The notes beneath the pieces are model-generated. The model did not search any database and was not told the DNA's origin. It saw only the letters and a list, made by a program, of their open reading frames with translations. 64,000 nucleotides of DNA from Anaerolineae bacterium (GTDB lineage Bacteria; Chloroflexota; Anaerolineae; Aggregatilineales; Phototrophicaceae), in the NCBI GenBank assembly GCA_022841825.1, contig JALHQT010000004.1, positions 186,001 to 250,000 on the forward strand, given 5' to 3'. This document shows, in pieces, positions 44,073 to 53,125 of this stretch. Both the position numbers and the translations under genes were made by a program. Positions within the stretch are counted from its first letter, which is position 1; every line of letters begins with the position of its first letter.

Positions 44073-44861
44073 CTAGCGATGACCGAGACTCTGAACCAGT
44101 CCCGCCAGGTCTTCAAATACGACAGTGGGTTGCAGGCGTGATGTGTTCACATCGTCGCGCGTGGCAACACCGCTGAGGACGAGCACGGTCTGCATTCCGA
44201 GCGCGTATGCGCCTGCGATGTCCGTGTCCAGACGGTCGCCAATCATGAGCGTCTCGCGCGCCTGGGTGCCCAGCCGGCTCAAGGCAGTTTCGTACATCGC
44301 GGGATACGGCTTGCCCATGATCTCTGGCTCCCGGTCGCTCGCGGCGCTGAGTGCCGCGACGATGCTGCCTGCGCCGGGTGTGAGACCTTCAAGAGTCGGT
44401 AATGTGCGATCCACGTTTGAGGCGATGTAATCCGCCCCGCGCCGCAGCAGGAGTGTCGCGGTTTTGAGTTTCTGATAGGTGAGCTGCGGGTCTAGCCCGA
44501 CGACCACCACCATTGCGTCATCCGCCACGACGAAACCCGCGTCCGTGACGACCGCGCGCAAGCCATCACCGCCCAGGACGTGGATGGGCGTGCCGGGTGC
44601 ATAACGGCGCTTCAGAGTGTCGGCGGTGGTTGTGCCGCTGGTGATAATCTGCCAGGGTTCGATCCCGCTGACCTCCATTTTTGTCAGTTTACTGACATAA
44701 TCCTGGGGCGTCTTGCTGCTGTTGTTGGTTGCCAGCACAAAGGGCACCTGGTGATTGCGCAGCCAGTCGAACCATTCGAGCGCACCTGGCAGGAAGGTGT
44801 CCCCGCGCCAGATCACGCCGTCCATATCCATGATTACACTGGAAAATTGTGCTAGAGTCAC
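44073..44861 (-). CDS. HAD-superfamily phosphatase (NagD/PGPase-like, type IIA)
   Basis: 262 residues. HAD motif I is VIMDMDGVIWRGD, motif II is LATNNSSKTPQDYVSKL, and the C2-type cap follows. The lysine is in EIMGKPYPAMYETAL and motif IV is TLMIGDRLDTDIAGAYALGM. This is the NagD/4-nitrophenylphosphatase layout, acting on small phosphorylated metabolites. I chose the GTG at 44861 (VTLAQFSSVIMDMD) with AGGAG 9 bases upstream; earlier codons give an extension not seen in the family. Confidence 0.92.
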   Translation of the reverse strand: MTLAQFSSVIMDMDGVIWRGDTFLPGALEWFDWLRNHQVPFVLATNNSSKTPQDYVSKLTKMEVSGIEPWQIITSGTTTADTLKRRYAPGTPIHVLGGDGLRAVVTDAGFVVADDAMVVVVGLDPQLTYQKLKTATLLLRRGADYIASNVDRTLPTLEGLTPGAGSIVAALSAASDREPEIMGKPYPAMYETALSRLGTQARETLMIGDRLDTDIAGAYALGMQTVLVLSGVATRDDVNTSRLQPTVVFEDLAGLVQSLGHR

Positions 44862-44875
44862 GAGGTCATACTCCT

Positions 44876-45565
44876 GTGGGGATTGATTTGTTCGATCATT
44901 GCAGCAAGCGCGCGATAATTCAACGTTCAGGGATCTTTGCATGGCTGGCACTCATCTTACTGACTGCCTGTTCTCCACGCCAGCCGACGCAGGCATTTAC
45001 CGCAGGTGCGCTGCTGGACGAGGTGCGCTTTGACTCGACCATCGAATGGGAGGCGTACAGCGATCTCACGCTGGGCGTGGTCGGCGCGGTAGCCGAGGGC
45101 GTTTATCGCATCGACATCGACGACGGCGGTTTCATGTGGGCGCTGCATGATCAGGTCGAGACGGATGTCATCCTCGAGGTTGAGACGGCACAGCTTTCCG
45201 ACGACATGGACAATGCCTACGGGGTGATGTGCCGTGCCGACCCATCGGCAAATGGCAATGGCTACTACTTTTTCATCAGCGGGGACGGGTATTACACCAT
45301 CCGTCGGGGAGTCGGGCGCGAAGTGCACGACCTGATCCCCTTCACCTATTCGGACTTCATTCGCCAGGGCAAGGACTTCAATCGCCTTCGCGTGGTCTGC
45401 CTGGGGGATTACCTGGCATTGTTCGTCAATGGGGTTTTCATTGACGAGGTGAGAGATGACCTTTATGGTGCTGGCACGGTCGGTCTCACCGCCGCCGTAC
45501 CGAGCGGCGGTGATGCGCGCGTGACCTTTGATAACGTCCTGATCTTTAGGGCGCAGCAGGGATGA
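44876..45565 (+). CDS. Lipoprotein with a jelly-roll (DUF1080-like) domain
   Basis: About 229 residues. A hydrophobic signal (GIFAWLALILLTACS, lipobox LTAC) anchors it as a lipoprotein. The rest is a concanavalin-like beta-sandwich (NAYGVMCRADPSANGNGYYF, FISGDGYYTIRRGVG, FNRLRVVCLGDYLALFVNGV, GTVGLTAAVPSGGDARVTFD) like domains that bind sugars or act as family-16-like folds; catalytic residues are not apparent. The start is uncertain (GTG 44849, GTG 44876 or TTG 44888). It is divergent from the HAD gene with a very short gap. It overlaps the LysM gene tail to tail by 20 bases. Confidence 0.75.
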   Translation: MGIDLFDHCSKRAIIQRSGIFAWLALILLTACSPRQPTQAFTAGALLDEVRFDSTIEWEAYSDLTLGVVGAVAEGVYRIDIDDGGFMWALHDQVETDVILEVETAQLSDDMDNAYGVMCRADPSANGNGYYFFISGDGYYTIRRGVGREVHDLIPFTYSDFIRQGKDFNRLRVVCLGDYLALFVNGVFIDEVRDDLYGAGTVGLTAAVPSGGDARVTFDNVLIFRAQQG

Positions 45566-46385
45566 TCAACTGCTGACCGACGCTCAGACGATCTGGATTG
45601 GTCAGATTGTTGGCGGCAATAATCGCGTCGGACGTGATGCCAAACTGCAATGCAATCGAAAAGAGCGTATCACCCGCCCGCACGGTGTAGGTCGTCCCAT
45701 TCGTGCTTCCCGCCAGCGTCGCGGTTGCGGGCGGCGGAACCAGTGTCGGTGCGCCGGGCGTGATCGCTGCGCCGCCTGCTGGGACGCAGCCCGGGACTTG
45801 CAGCACCTGCCCAGGCTGGAGGATGGGGGCTTCGCCGACGAGTTCGGGATTGGCTGCCCGCATCTCGTCCAGCGATACATCATTGTTGGTGGCGATACGG
45901 AAGAGATTATCGCCCGCCTGGACGATGTAGGTGCATTCACCGGAATTGACGAGCGCGGTCGGCGTAATCAGCCCGGACGGTGTCGCGATGGCTGTGCCGC
46001 CGACCGGGGTTGCGCTGGGCAGCACGAGGGTGACTTGTCCGAGCGGGACAATCGGCGTGATGAAGCCGCCGGGCGTGGCACTGGGTGCGGAGACGGTGAT
46101 GTTGACGACTGCCGGGTTCGTGATGACGGGCGGCGGGGTTGGGGTTTGCAGCGGCTGACCAAAGACCTGTGTGGCAGCGATGGTCGCTGGCGAGATAATC
46201 GTTACCGGAGGCAGGGTCGGTGTGCCCATGACCAGCGGCGGGATGGTCGGCAGTGCTGTCTCGCTTCCTGCTGCGGGATCAATGGGTTGTGAAACCACAG
46301 GCGGTGCATCGCCTGCCGGGCGCAGGCACCCCGCCAAAGGTATAACCGCTGCCATCACCAGTATCCCAAACCATTGCCGTGTCAT
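45546..46385 (-). CDS. LysM-repeat lipoprotein
   Basis: 279 residues. The signal peptide RQWFGILVMAAVIPLAGC (lipobox LAGC) is followed by a Pro/Thr/Val-rich linker (about 25-150) and two LysM domains, CTYIVQAGDNLFRIATNNDV and TYTVRAGDTLFSIALQFGIT, which bind N-acetylglucosamine-containing glycans such as peptidoglycan. It is probably a cell-wall-bound lipoprotein with no enzyme domain. I chose the ATG at 46385, with AAAGGG upstream; an ATG nine codons earlier has none. Confidence 0.85.
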   Translation of the reverse strand: MTRQWFGILVMAAVIPLAGCLRPAGDAPPVVSQPIDPAAGSETALPTIPPLVMGTPTLPPVTIISPATIAATQVFGQPLQTPTPPPVITNPAVVNITVSAPSATPGGFITPIVPLGQVTLVLPSATPVGGTAIATPSGLITPTALVNSGECTYIVQAGDNLFRIATNNDVSLDEMRAANPELVGEAPILQPGQVLQVPGCVPAGGAAITPGAPTLVPPPATATLAGSTNGTTYTVRAGDTLFSIALQFGITSDAIIAANNLTNPDRLSVGQQLIIPAAP

Positions 46386-46531
46386 CGCGCGCCCTTTCCG
46401 ACCCAGACTCATGTTACAAATTTTACACCGAAAGCCATTCTCAAGACAGGTTTTCGTTTTTGCTGTGTACCTTACGTTATGATGTCAGTAGGTTATGGTG
46501 GCTTTGAGGTTAGTCTGGGAGAAGGCAGCGG

Positions 46532-46927
46532 GTGACTGGCGATACACAGCGAATATTGGTGATCGACGATGATCCCGAACTGCGGCAGCTCGTGCGCATC
46601 ATGCTGACCCGGGTGGGTATGGAAGTCATTGATGCCGAATCGGTGGCGAAAGGGGTGCGTGCGCTGGCGACCCCACCGCTTCCTGACCTTGTCCTCCTGG
46701 ACCTGATGCTGCCTGACCAGAGCGGAATGGACTTCCTGAAGCAAGTCCGGGCGCGCGCTGCGTTCAATGCTATGCCCATCATCGTTCTGTCCGCGCTGGT
46801 TGATACAAACCAGATCCGGGATGCGTTGTCTGCCGGGGCAGATCGCTACCTCACGAAACCCTATATTGCCAACAACCTGGTTTCGTATGTCCAGGAAACT
46901 CTGCGTACCGGGCGACGGAAAGCTTAG
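46532..46927 (+). CDS. Stand-alone response-regulator receiver domain
   Basis: A 131-residue CheY-like protein. ILVIDDDPELRQLVRIML holds the acidic pair, LVLLDLMLPDQSGMDFL the phospho-acceptor Asp, PIIVLSAL the Thr/Ser, and YLTKPYIANNL the Lys-Pro. There is no output domain, so it acts by protein contact with an unknown partner. The start is GTG, with GGAG upstream. No histidine kinase is adjacent. Confidence 0.93.
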   Translation: MTGDTQRILVIDDDPELRQLVRIMLTRVGMEVIDAESVAKGVRALATPPLPDLVLLDLMLPDQSGMDFLKQVRARAAFNAMPIIVLSALVDTNQIRDALSAGADRYLTKPYIANNLVSYVQETLRTGRRKA

Positions 46928-48381
46928 GGTGGTAGGAGCCGGTAGACGAGAAATCCCGTTCGCTGCCACTCGACACGCGGCATGAAACCTGCATCGTCGA
47001 GCGCCTCTAACCAGGGGCGCGCTTGAACCCAACGCGGAACAACCAGGTAACGCGGTGCTGGGTCAGGCTGGCGGAGGGCATCTTCCGCGAGCGCGCGCGG
47101 TGTCGGATAGTAGACACGGCGTTTATCCGTCCACTGCCCCAGATAGTAGCCAAGTTCCCATCCCAGCCAGTGATCATAAATGATTGTGCCGAGCGGCAGC
47201 GCATTAAGTTCATCCGCCAGCGCATCGATCTCGGACAGACTCTCACTGTTGATTCCGATGGCGAGTCGCCCTTGCGCGGCATCAAAGGCGCTGACGACGA
47301 TTGCCGCGGCAAACAGCAGCCCGACAAGGCGAATTTCCGCCCACGCCAACTTGCCGATCAGAGCTTCTGACACGCTGATCAGCCCGCGCGCTGTCAACAG
47401 AGCGAGCGGGACGACGATCAGCAGCAGGTAGCGGTCATAGATGTTGAAGGCGACCAGCCAGTGAAGCAGCAGATATGCGACGATATAGAGCGCCAGCAGC
47501 AGGTCGATGAGAAGGTTGCGCGAGATGCCATAACGCCAGCGCCAGAAAATGCCGCCGACTGCCGCCGGGATGAAGAGCGCACTCATCGGCGTGTAGACGG
47601 ACGCCATTAGCTGCACCCAGTGCGCCAAGCGGGGCAGCACCTCATCCGAACGGATCAGGCGCGCCGGGTCGTTGTTCGCCAGCGCGAGCGCGAAGATGCT
47701 GGTCTCTCGCCCGCGTAACGAATCCCAGAGGAGGAGAACTGTCATCCCCGCGCCCAATGCCGCAGCGAAGCGCAGCAGGCGCGAAGGCGTGAGGTCATGG
47801 AGCAGCCAGCCCAACCCGATGACCAGCGGGAGCGCGTACAGCGCCTGCTGCTTGGCTGCAAAGCCGAGCGCCAGCGCTGTGCCCGCCCATTCCCACTGTC
47901 CTCGAACGATGGCGTAAAGCGCGAGCGTCGTCAACAGCAGCATCAGCCCATCGGTGAAGGCAGTCGCCCCGAAGGCGGCGGTGAACGGGGAAATGGCGAT
48001 GAGCAGTGCCGCCAGCACTGCCGAACTCTGCTGACGGTAAAGTCGCCATGCAAGCCCATATACGAGCGGGACCAGCAGCAGGCTGGCAAGCATCCCTGGT
48101 AGCCGCGCGGCGATTTCGCCCGACCGCGCGGTGAGTTCGGGCAGCCCATCAGGGCGCGATGTCGTGAAGGGCAGCATCGCCAATGCCATACTGTAGAGGG
48201 CGAGCGGCGGCTTATCGAGCGCGCCCGGCAGCATCCACTCGCCATTGAGCGCGGCGCTTCGGGCAAAGGTCGCAAAGAGCGCCTCGTCCCCATGAAACCG
48301 CACATCCGCTGTCAGCGCGGTGAGGCGCAGCCACGCGGCGATCAGCAGGATGGCGAGCAGGGCGGGCGGGGGTCGCCTCAT
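46924..48381 (-). CDS. PMT/ArnT-type membrane glycosyltransferase
   Basis: A 485-residue polytopic GT-C enzyme with about 10-12 membrane helices. In the first loop VRFHGDEALFATFARSAALN carries the catalytic Asp-Glu motif, and GEWMLPGALDKPPLALYSMA the conserved KPPL motif. The C-terminal about 90 residues form a soluble extracytoplasmic domain. It transfers a sugar from a polyprenyl-phosphate carrier; the acceptor is unknown. It overlaps the response regulator stop by 4 bases (convergent) and the DUF1028 gene by 4 bases (same strand). Confidence 0.88.
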   Translation of the reverse strand: MRRPPPALLAILLIAAWLRLTALTADVRFHGDEALFATFARSAALNGEWMLPGALDKPPLALYSMALAMLPFTTSRPDGLPELTARSGEIAARLPGMLASLLLVPLVYGLAWRLYRQQSSAVLAALLIAISPFTAAFGATAFTDGLMLLLTTLALYAIVRGQWEWAGTALALGFAAKQQALYALPLVIGLGWLLHDLTPSRLLRFAAALGAGMTVLLLWDSLRGRETSIFALALANNDPARLIRSDEVLPRLAHWVQLMASVYTPMSALFIPAAVGGIFWRWRYGISRNLLIDLLLALYIVAYLLLHWLVAFNIYDRYLLLIVVPLALLTARGLISVSEALIGKLAWAEIRLVGLLFAAAIVVSAFDAAQGRLAIGINSESLSEIDALADELNALPLGTIIYDHWLGWELGYYLGQWTDKRRVYYPTPRALAEDALRQPDPAPRYLVVPRWVQARPWLEALDDAGFMPRVEWQRTGFLVYRLLPP

Positions 48382-49247
48382 CGCATCCCAAAGCGCTTGC
48401 GCAGATATTCCAGCGCGACACGGTCAATCTTGTCCGTGTCGCCTTCGAGACTCCAGCGTCCTTCGAGGTTTTCGCTGCCGACCAGTTCCCAGAATTTGGC
48501 TTTACTGGCGTCATCCCATCTGCCATCAGGTTCCTGAGTTGTGTAGCTGCCCAGGCGCATCATCGTTTGCAGTTCGCGCACGATGTCTTCACTGATGTTC
48601 AGCGCATCTTCTGCTTTAGGTGAACCGAGGAAGAGGTGGTGCAGATCGACCAGTTCCGCCAAGCGCGTGACGGGGGCAGGGTCGTCGTCGACGCGCAGGT
48701 CGAGATAGCGGTCGTTATCGCCACCCACGCCGCCGTTTGGAATCGTGACGAGCAGACCCGCGCCCTGCCGACCGCGCTTGTCACCGCCTGCTTCATCGCC
48801 TGCACGCAGCGCCGCCAACAGCCGGTCTGCCAATTCGCCGCGCGCTGAGATGAATGTCGCCGCCATCGCTTCGAGCACGTCTGCGCCAGTCAGGATGTTG
48901 CCCTGACAGGCGAAGTACTCGCCGGTGCGGCTGCCCGCCCACGCGAAGCAACCGCTTCCGGTGTAGGAGGCGCTCCGGCCCTGGGCATCGACCACACCTA
49001 CCTGTCGCGTATCGCGTCCTGGGTCGGCGGCGACCAGCGCGTCGAGTGTTTCCTGCGCGCTCTTGCCACGCGCCATCATCGCCAATCCATCAGGTCCGTA
49101 GCCGACCTTCACGAACGACTGGGTTGCAACTGCCCCAACTCCCCCCTGCGCCCAGGAGACATAGGCTCCGACCGCGAGAAACTTGCTCGCGACGGCGACG
49201 CCATGCGCGTTTGCATCCGGATCATAGGCGACGATGGAAAAAGTCAT
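48378..49247 (-). CDS. DUF1028 family protein (Ntn-hydrolase-like)
   Basis: 289 residues. Residues 1-200 match DUF1028: MTFSIVAYDPDANAHGVAVA, SKFLAVGAYVSWAQGGVGAV, ATQSFVKVGYGPDGLAMMAR, SGCFAWAGSRTGEYFACQGN and DRYLDLRVDDDPAPV. The family is predicted to have an Ntn-hydrolase-type fold with uncertain activity. The C-terminal 90 residues (MMRLGSYTTQEPDGRWDDAS) are less typical and may bind a peptidoglycan-like ligand, as in some members. It is probably co-transcribed with the membrane glycosyltransferase, overlapping it by 4 bases. Confidence 0.88.
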   Translation of the reverse strand: MTFSIVAYDPDANAHGVAVASKFLAVGAYVSWAQGGVGAVATQSFVKVGYGPDGLAMMARGKSAQETLDALVAADPGRDTRQVGVVDAQGRSASYTGSGCFAWAGSRTGEYFACQGNILTGADVLEAMAATFISARGELADRLLAALRAGDEAGGDKRGRQGAGLLVTIPNGGVGGDNDRYLDLRVDDDPAPVTRLAELVDLHHLFLGSPKAEDALNISEDIVRELQTMMRLGSYTTQEPDGRWDDASKAKFWELVGSENLEGRWSLEGDTDKIDRVALEYLRKRFGMR

Positions 49248-49347
49248 GATTTGCCCTCACTGTCCAGGTTCAGCTTCCAATGAGAGCAAGTGTACTGATG
49301 CATCGGCGCGCTTGCGACTCCGGATTTCGTGAGCCGCTCCTGTCGCT

Positions 49348-50199
49348 TTATGCCCATGCAGACTGATGGTCTTCGACGAACTGACGGAAGCTGATAGGAG
49401 GACGCCCCAGCAGATTTTGCACGTCGTCGCTGATACTCGAGGCATTGCCGAAGCGGGTGATGGTATAGAGCATCGTCATCACCATTGTCATTCCCCATGG
49501 GCGACCGGCTTTGCGCTGATGAATGATGAATTTCGGAATGGAAGGGTCCTTGTAGGTGATGGGGTGCCCAAGGACATCCGACATGATGTCTGCGACCTGA
49601 TAGTAATCGAGTGCTTGGCTGCCGGTCAGTGTGTAGACCTTGCCCTCGTGTCCAGCCTCGGTCAACACGACGCTCGCGAATGCGGCGATGTCGCGAACAT
49701 CGACAAAGCTGGTTCTGCTTTTGCCAGCCGGGACATCAATGACATGCCGTTCACGGATTTCGTCACGATGCGTAGTTGCAAGGTTCTGCATGAAAAAGCC
49801 GCAGCGCAGGAACGTGTAGGGTATCTCGGCGGCGCGGATCGCCTGCTCTATCTTGTAGTGTGGAACCTGCTTATTGTTCTCAACGCCCTGGATGGAGAGG
49901 AAGACGATCTGCTGCACACCAGCCCTCTTTGCCGCCTGAAGGAAGGGCGTGATATATCGGGGGATGTCCGTGATGGCGGGAGGGCGCAGGAGGAAGAGAC
50001 GCGAGATATTCTCAAGCGCGGGTGCGTACGTTGTGGGGTCGCCAAAATCGAAGCGGACGGCATCGATGTCGCTTCCGAGTGCTTGAATTATTGTCGCAGG
50101 CGAGATGTCTGCGGCGCGCGCGCTGCCGGGCGGGAGCGCCCGCATCAGTTCTCGACCGACGTTTCCACCGGCACCTGTGACGAGGATTCTGCTGTTCAT
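49348..50199 (-). CDS. NmrA/QOR2-like NAD(P)-binding SDR protein
   Basis: A 283-residue atypical short-chain dehydrogenase. The Rossmann motif is RILVTGAGGNVGRELMRAL; VQQIVFLSIQGVENNKQVPH and YTFLRCGFFMQNLATTHRDE match NmrA-like and quinone-oxidoreductase-like proteins. It lacks the standard YxxxK in place, so it may sense or reduce an unknown small molecule. A 16-base palindromic operator lies 79 bases upstream, shared with the TetR gene at 50329-50895. Confidence 0.9.
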   Translation of the reverse strand: MNSRILVTGAGGNVGRELMRALPPGSARAADISPATIIQALGSDIDAVRFDFGDPTTYAPALENISRLFLLRPPAITDIPRYITPFLQAAKRAGVQQIVFLSIQGVENNKQVPHYKIEQAIRAAEIPYTFLRCGFFMQNLATTHRDEIRERHVIDVPAGKSRTSFVDVRDIAAFASVVLTEAGHEGKVYTLTGSQALDYYQVADIMSDVLGHPITYKDPSIPKFIIHQRKAGRPWGMTMVMTMLYTITRFGNASSISDDVQNLLGRPPISFRQFVEDHQSAWA

Positions 50200-50277
50200 A
50201 GTGTCTCACTTTGCAGGAGGGCACACTGCTGCACCCCTGCGATATAGTAGGCTTATGTGGTCGCGTTGGGTGGCACT

Positions 50278-50293
50278 TATAGACCAGTCTATA
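50278..50293. promoter_or_regulatory. TetR-type operator upstream of the SDR gene
   Basis: TATAGACCAGTCTATA, palindromic at 14 of 16 positions. It shares the run GTCTATATAA with the site in front of the TetR gene. It resembles the LmrA/YxaF-type TetR boxes as I recall them. Confidence 0.65.
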
Positions 50294-50328
50294 TAATGGA
50301 GCGCCAAAAAAGCGAAGAGTCTTCCTTT

Positions 50329-50895
50329 TTATCTACGTTGGTCGATCAATATTGCCATTGCATCCGCGACGTTCAGCAGCGGCTTCTGACTGCGACTCGT
50401 TCGACACAGAATGATTCCGCCCTCGATTGCCGCCAAAATCACGCCTGCGAGCGCGTGCGCCACTTCATCAGGAGCATCGGGCGAACTCAGTTTGGCGGCA
50501 AACGCATCCTGCCACCTCGTATAGATGCCTTGGCACTCCAGACGAAGGCGGTCGCTGCTAGAGGCAGTTTCCATCGCAACTGTGGTGATAGGTCCGCCAG
50601 CACGATAACCTGATGCCTCGACGTTGTGCGCAATGTTGACAATGAAATCGCGTACCGCCTGTGCTGGACTGTCAATCGTATTCAAATGTTGCCGGATGCG
50701 ATTGAGCACCACTAGCCCGACGCGGCTGAGCGCTTCCGCGCTTAGCTCCTCCTTGCCACCGGGAAAGTAGTAGTAGAGTGATCCCTTAGGACTACCGCTC
50801 TCCTTGATGATCTGGTTCAAACCCGTTGCGTGGTACCCCTGAAGCTCCAGAAGTTCACACATCGTGTCCAAAATCTGGTCTCGTGCCGTTGACAT
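50329..50895 (-). CDS. TetR-family transcriptional repressor
   Basis: 188 residues. The N-terminal helix-turn-helix, MCELLELQGYHATGLNQIIK then ESGSPKGSLYYYFPGGKEEL, is close to the LmrA/YxaF branch (GSLYYYFPGGKE). The C-terminal ligand/dimer domain is typical (FIVNIAHNVEASGYRAGGPI). The ATG has GGAG 7 bases upstream. Similar sites lie ahead of its own start (50919-50936) and ahead of the SDR gene (50278-50293), suggesting self-repression and control of the SDR gene. The inducer is unknown. Confidence 0.94.
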   Translation of the reverse strand: MSTARDQILDTMCELLELQGYHATGLNQIIKESGSPKGSLYYYFPGGKEELSAEALSRVGLVVLNRIRQHLNTIDSPAQAVRDFIVNIAHNVEASGYRAGGPITTVAMETASSSDRLRLECQGIYTRWQDAFAAKLSSPDAPDEVAHALAGVILAAIEGGIILCRTSRSQKPLLNVADAMAILIDQRR

Positions 50896-50918
50896 GATCG
50901 TTCTCCAACATCCGTAAT

Positions 50919-50936
50919 TATACCAACTGGTCTATA
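50919..50936. promoter_or_regulatory. TetR-type operator upstream of the repressor gene
   Basis: TATACCAACTGGTCTATA, an imperfect palindrome about 24 bases upstream of the TetR start. TGGTCTATATAA overlaps the other site's GTCTATATAA. The rest of the 253-base gap (50896-51148) shows no gene. Confidence 0.6.
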
Positions 50937-51148
50937 TAACCGCAAGCATCCTATGATTTCTCTCATTCAGTGCTTACAAGCTAGACGATTGTGCTCAGGC
51001 GCAAGCAACATGGGTCGGCGATCCTGTACTTTTGTGTAGGAAGCGGCACGCCACAAGTCCAACTGTTGCTCTCCCTTTCGTTGCGTGTATAATCGGCGGT
51101 AATGGTAAGGGCGTCCCGCCTTACAATCCAAGGTTACCAAGACACATC

Positions 51149-51676
51149 ATGATCGAAGTGATTATTGACAGTATCCGTGTAAGTTTGATGTCGCAGCATC
51201 GGATCGTCATCCTCAAGGATACCAGCAGCGACCGATACCTTCCCATTTGGATTGGACCCTGCGAAGCGGATGCGATCACCATTGAGCTGCAAGAAGTGCC
51301 CCCGCAGCGACCCCTGACCCACGATCTTCTCAAGGCGACGATCCGCGAATTTGGCGGGCGCATCGCCCACATCCTCATCAACGATCTCCGCAATGATGTT
51401 TACTACGCGCGTATCGTGGTCGAAGTCAATGGCAAACAGATCGACATCGATTCGCGTCCAAGCGATGCCATTGCGTTGGCGGTGCGCGCAAAATCGCCGA
51501 TTTTTGTCTCCGATCTTGTAATGGAACGCGCCGCCATTCGCCCTGACGAGGACATGGAGAAAGAACCACTGGCGAAGGGCGAAGACGAGGTCGTCGATGA
51601 TGGTCGCCTGAGCGCCTTCAAAGACTTCGTCAATTCGCTGGACCTCGATGATCTGGACGACGAAGACGACAAGTAG
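51149..51676 (+). CDS. Bifunctional nuclease family protein (BFN, DUF151)
   Basis: 175 residues. [60 protein letters not shown] and [20 protein letters not shown] are the DUF151 core; plant members were reported to have DNase and RNase activity. An acidic C-terminal tail ([13 protein letters not shown]) follows. The ATG at 51149 matches the family start; upstream codons are poor. It lies 87 bases ahead of dnaB. Confidence 0.92.
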   Translation: MIEVIIDSIRVSLMSQHRIVILKDTSSDRYLPIWIGPCEADAITIELQEVPPQRPLTHDLLKATIREFGGRIAHILINDLRNDVYYARIVVEVNGKQIDIDSRPSDAIALAVRAKSPIFVSDLVMERAAIRPDEDMEKEPLAKGEDEVVDDGRLSAFKDFVNSLDLDDLDDEDDK

Positions 51677-51763
51677 CCCCAATTGCGACGGCTCAACAGT
51701 TTGCGTGGATGATGCGGCGGCGGGGAGACCCGTTCGCCGTTTTCTTTCTCTGGTGGATGGACG

Positions 51764-53125
51764 ATGACGAACCAGTCTTTTGCGCTCCCTGGTCAAATGA
51801 TCCCCTACAGTCAGGAAGCTGAAGAAGCCGTCCTGGGTGCCGTCATGGTCAACCCCGAGTCGTTCGCGGGCGTCGCCTCTTTTCTCAAGCCGGATGACTT
51901 TTACATTCTGCGCAACCAGTTCATCTGGGAAGCTATACTGCGCCTGGGTGAGCGTAACGATCCGATCGATTACCTGACGCTTCAGGATGAGCTGCGCATG
52001 TTGCAGCGCCTGAATGATGTCGGTGGACCTGCCTATCTGACGCATCTCATCAACAGCGTGCCGACTTCCGTTCACGCGGAGATTTATGGGCGGTTGGTCG
52101 AGCGCGCGTCGATCCGCCGCCGTCTGCTTATCGCGGCGGACGAGATCAAAGCGTTGGCGTTTGACGAGGAACTGGGCATCGAGCAGGTGACGAACGATGC
52201 CGAGTCACGGCTGTTCAAGGTGACCGAGCGTAATGTGCGGCGCGACATTGTGAGTCTTCGGCAGGCGCTGGGCGATTATTTCGACCGCGTCGCCCACCTG
52301 ATGCAGTATCCCAACGAAACGAGCGGGCTGCCGACCGGTTTCCGCGACATCGATACGCTGCTGGGGGGCTTACAGAAGTCCGACCTCCTGATCTTCGCGG
52401 GACGCCCGGGCATGGGTAAGACATCCTTTTTGCTTTCAGTAACATCACAGGCGGCGCGGACGGGCGCGCGCATCGGCATCTTTTCGATGGAGATGGGGGC
52501 GGATCAAATCGTCCAGCGCCTGATCTCGATGGAGACTGGGATCAACTCGCAGAGGCTGCGCTTGGGGCAGTTGACGCAGCAGGAATGGCTGCGCTTCGTT
52601 CGTGCCACCGAGTATCTGCAAAACTACAAAATCTTCATCGACGACAGCCCGGCGCTGACACCTCTGCAACTGCGCACCAAGTGCCGCCGCATCGCCCATG
52701 AGCACGGACTTGACCTGATCATCGTCGATTACTTGCAGCTCATGAACGGTGGCGGGACCTTCGAGAACAATCGTGTGCAGGAGATCAGCTACATCAGCCG
52801 CAGTCTGAAGGAGCTGGCACGCGAACTGAACGTTCCCTTGTTTGCTGCCGCGCAGCTCTCTCGTGCCGTCGAGCAGCGCCAGGACAAACGCCCCCAACTC
52901 AGCGACCTTCGCGAAAGCGGGAGCATTGAGCAGGATAGCGATATTGTCATGTTCTTATACCGGGATATTGTCTACAACGAGGCGACCGAGTTTCCCAATC
53001 GCGCGGACATCATCGTCTCCAAGCATCGCAACGGTCCCACCGGCGTTGTGTCGCTCCATTTCGACGGCGCGCTGACGAAGTTCACCGACGCTAAGACGCA
53101 GACGATAGACCTGAGCAGCCTGTGA
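51764..53125 (+). CDS. dnaB: Replicative DNA helicase DnaB
   Basis: A 453-residue hexameric fork helicase. The N-terminal domain starts IPYSQEAEEAVLGAVMVNPE. The RecA-like domain has Walker A FAGRPGMGKTSFL, Walker B LDLIIVDYLQLM, and SLKELARELNVPLFAAAQLS with the arginine finger region. No intein. It overlaps the DnaD-like gene start, so helicase and loader genes are coupled. Confidence 0.97.
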   Translation: MTNQSFALPGQMIPYSQEAEEAVLGAVMVNPESFAGVASFLKPDDFYILRNQFIWEAILRLGERNDPIDYLTLQDELRMLQRLNDVGGPAYLTHLINSVPTSVHAEIYGRLVERASIRRRLLIAADEIKALAFDEELGIEQVTNDAESRLFKVTERNVRRDIVSLRQALGDYFDRVAHLMQYPNETSGLPTGFRDIDTLLGGLQKSDLLIFAGRPGMGKTSFLLSVTSQAARTGARIGIFSMEMGADQIVQRLISMETGINSQRLRLGQLTQQEWLRFVRATEYLQNYKIFIDDSPALTPLQLRTKCRRIAHEHGLDLIIVDYLQLMNGGGTFENNRVQEISYISRSLKELARELNVPLFAAAQLSRAVEQRQDKRPQLSDLRESGSIEQDSDIVMFLYRDIVYNEATEFPNRADIIVSKHRNGPTGVVSLHFDGALTKFTDAKTQTIDLSSL

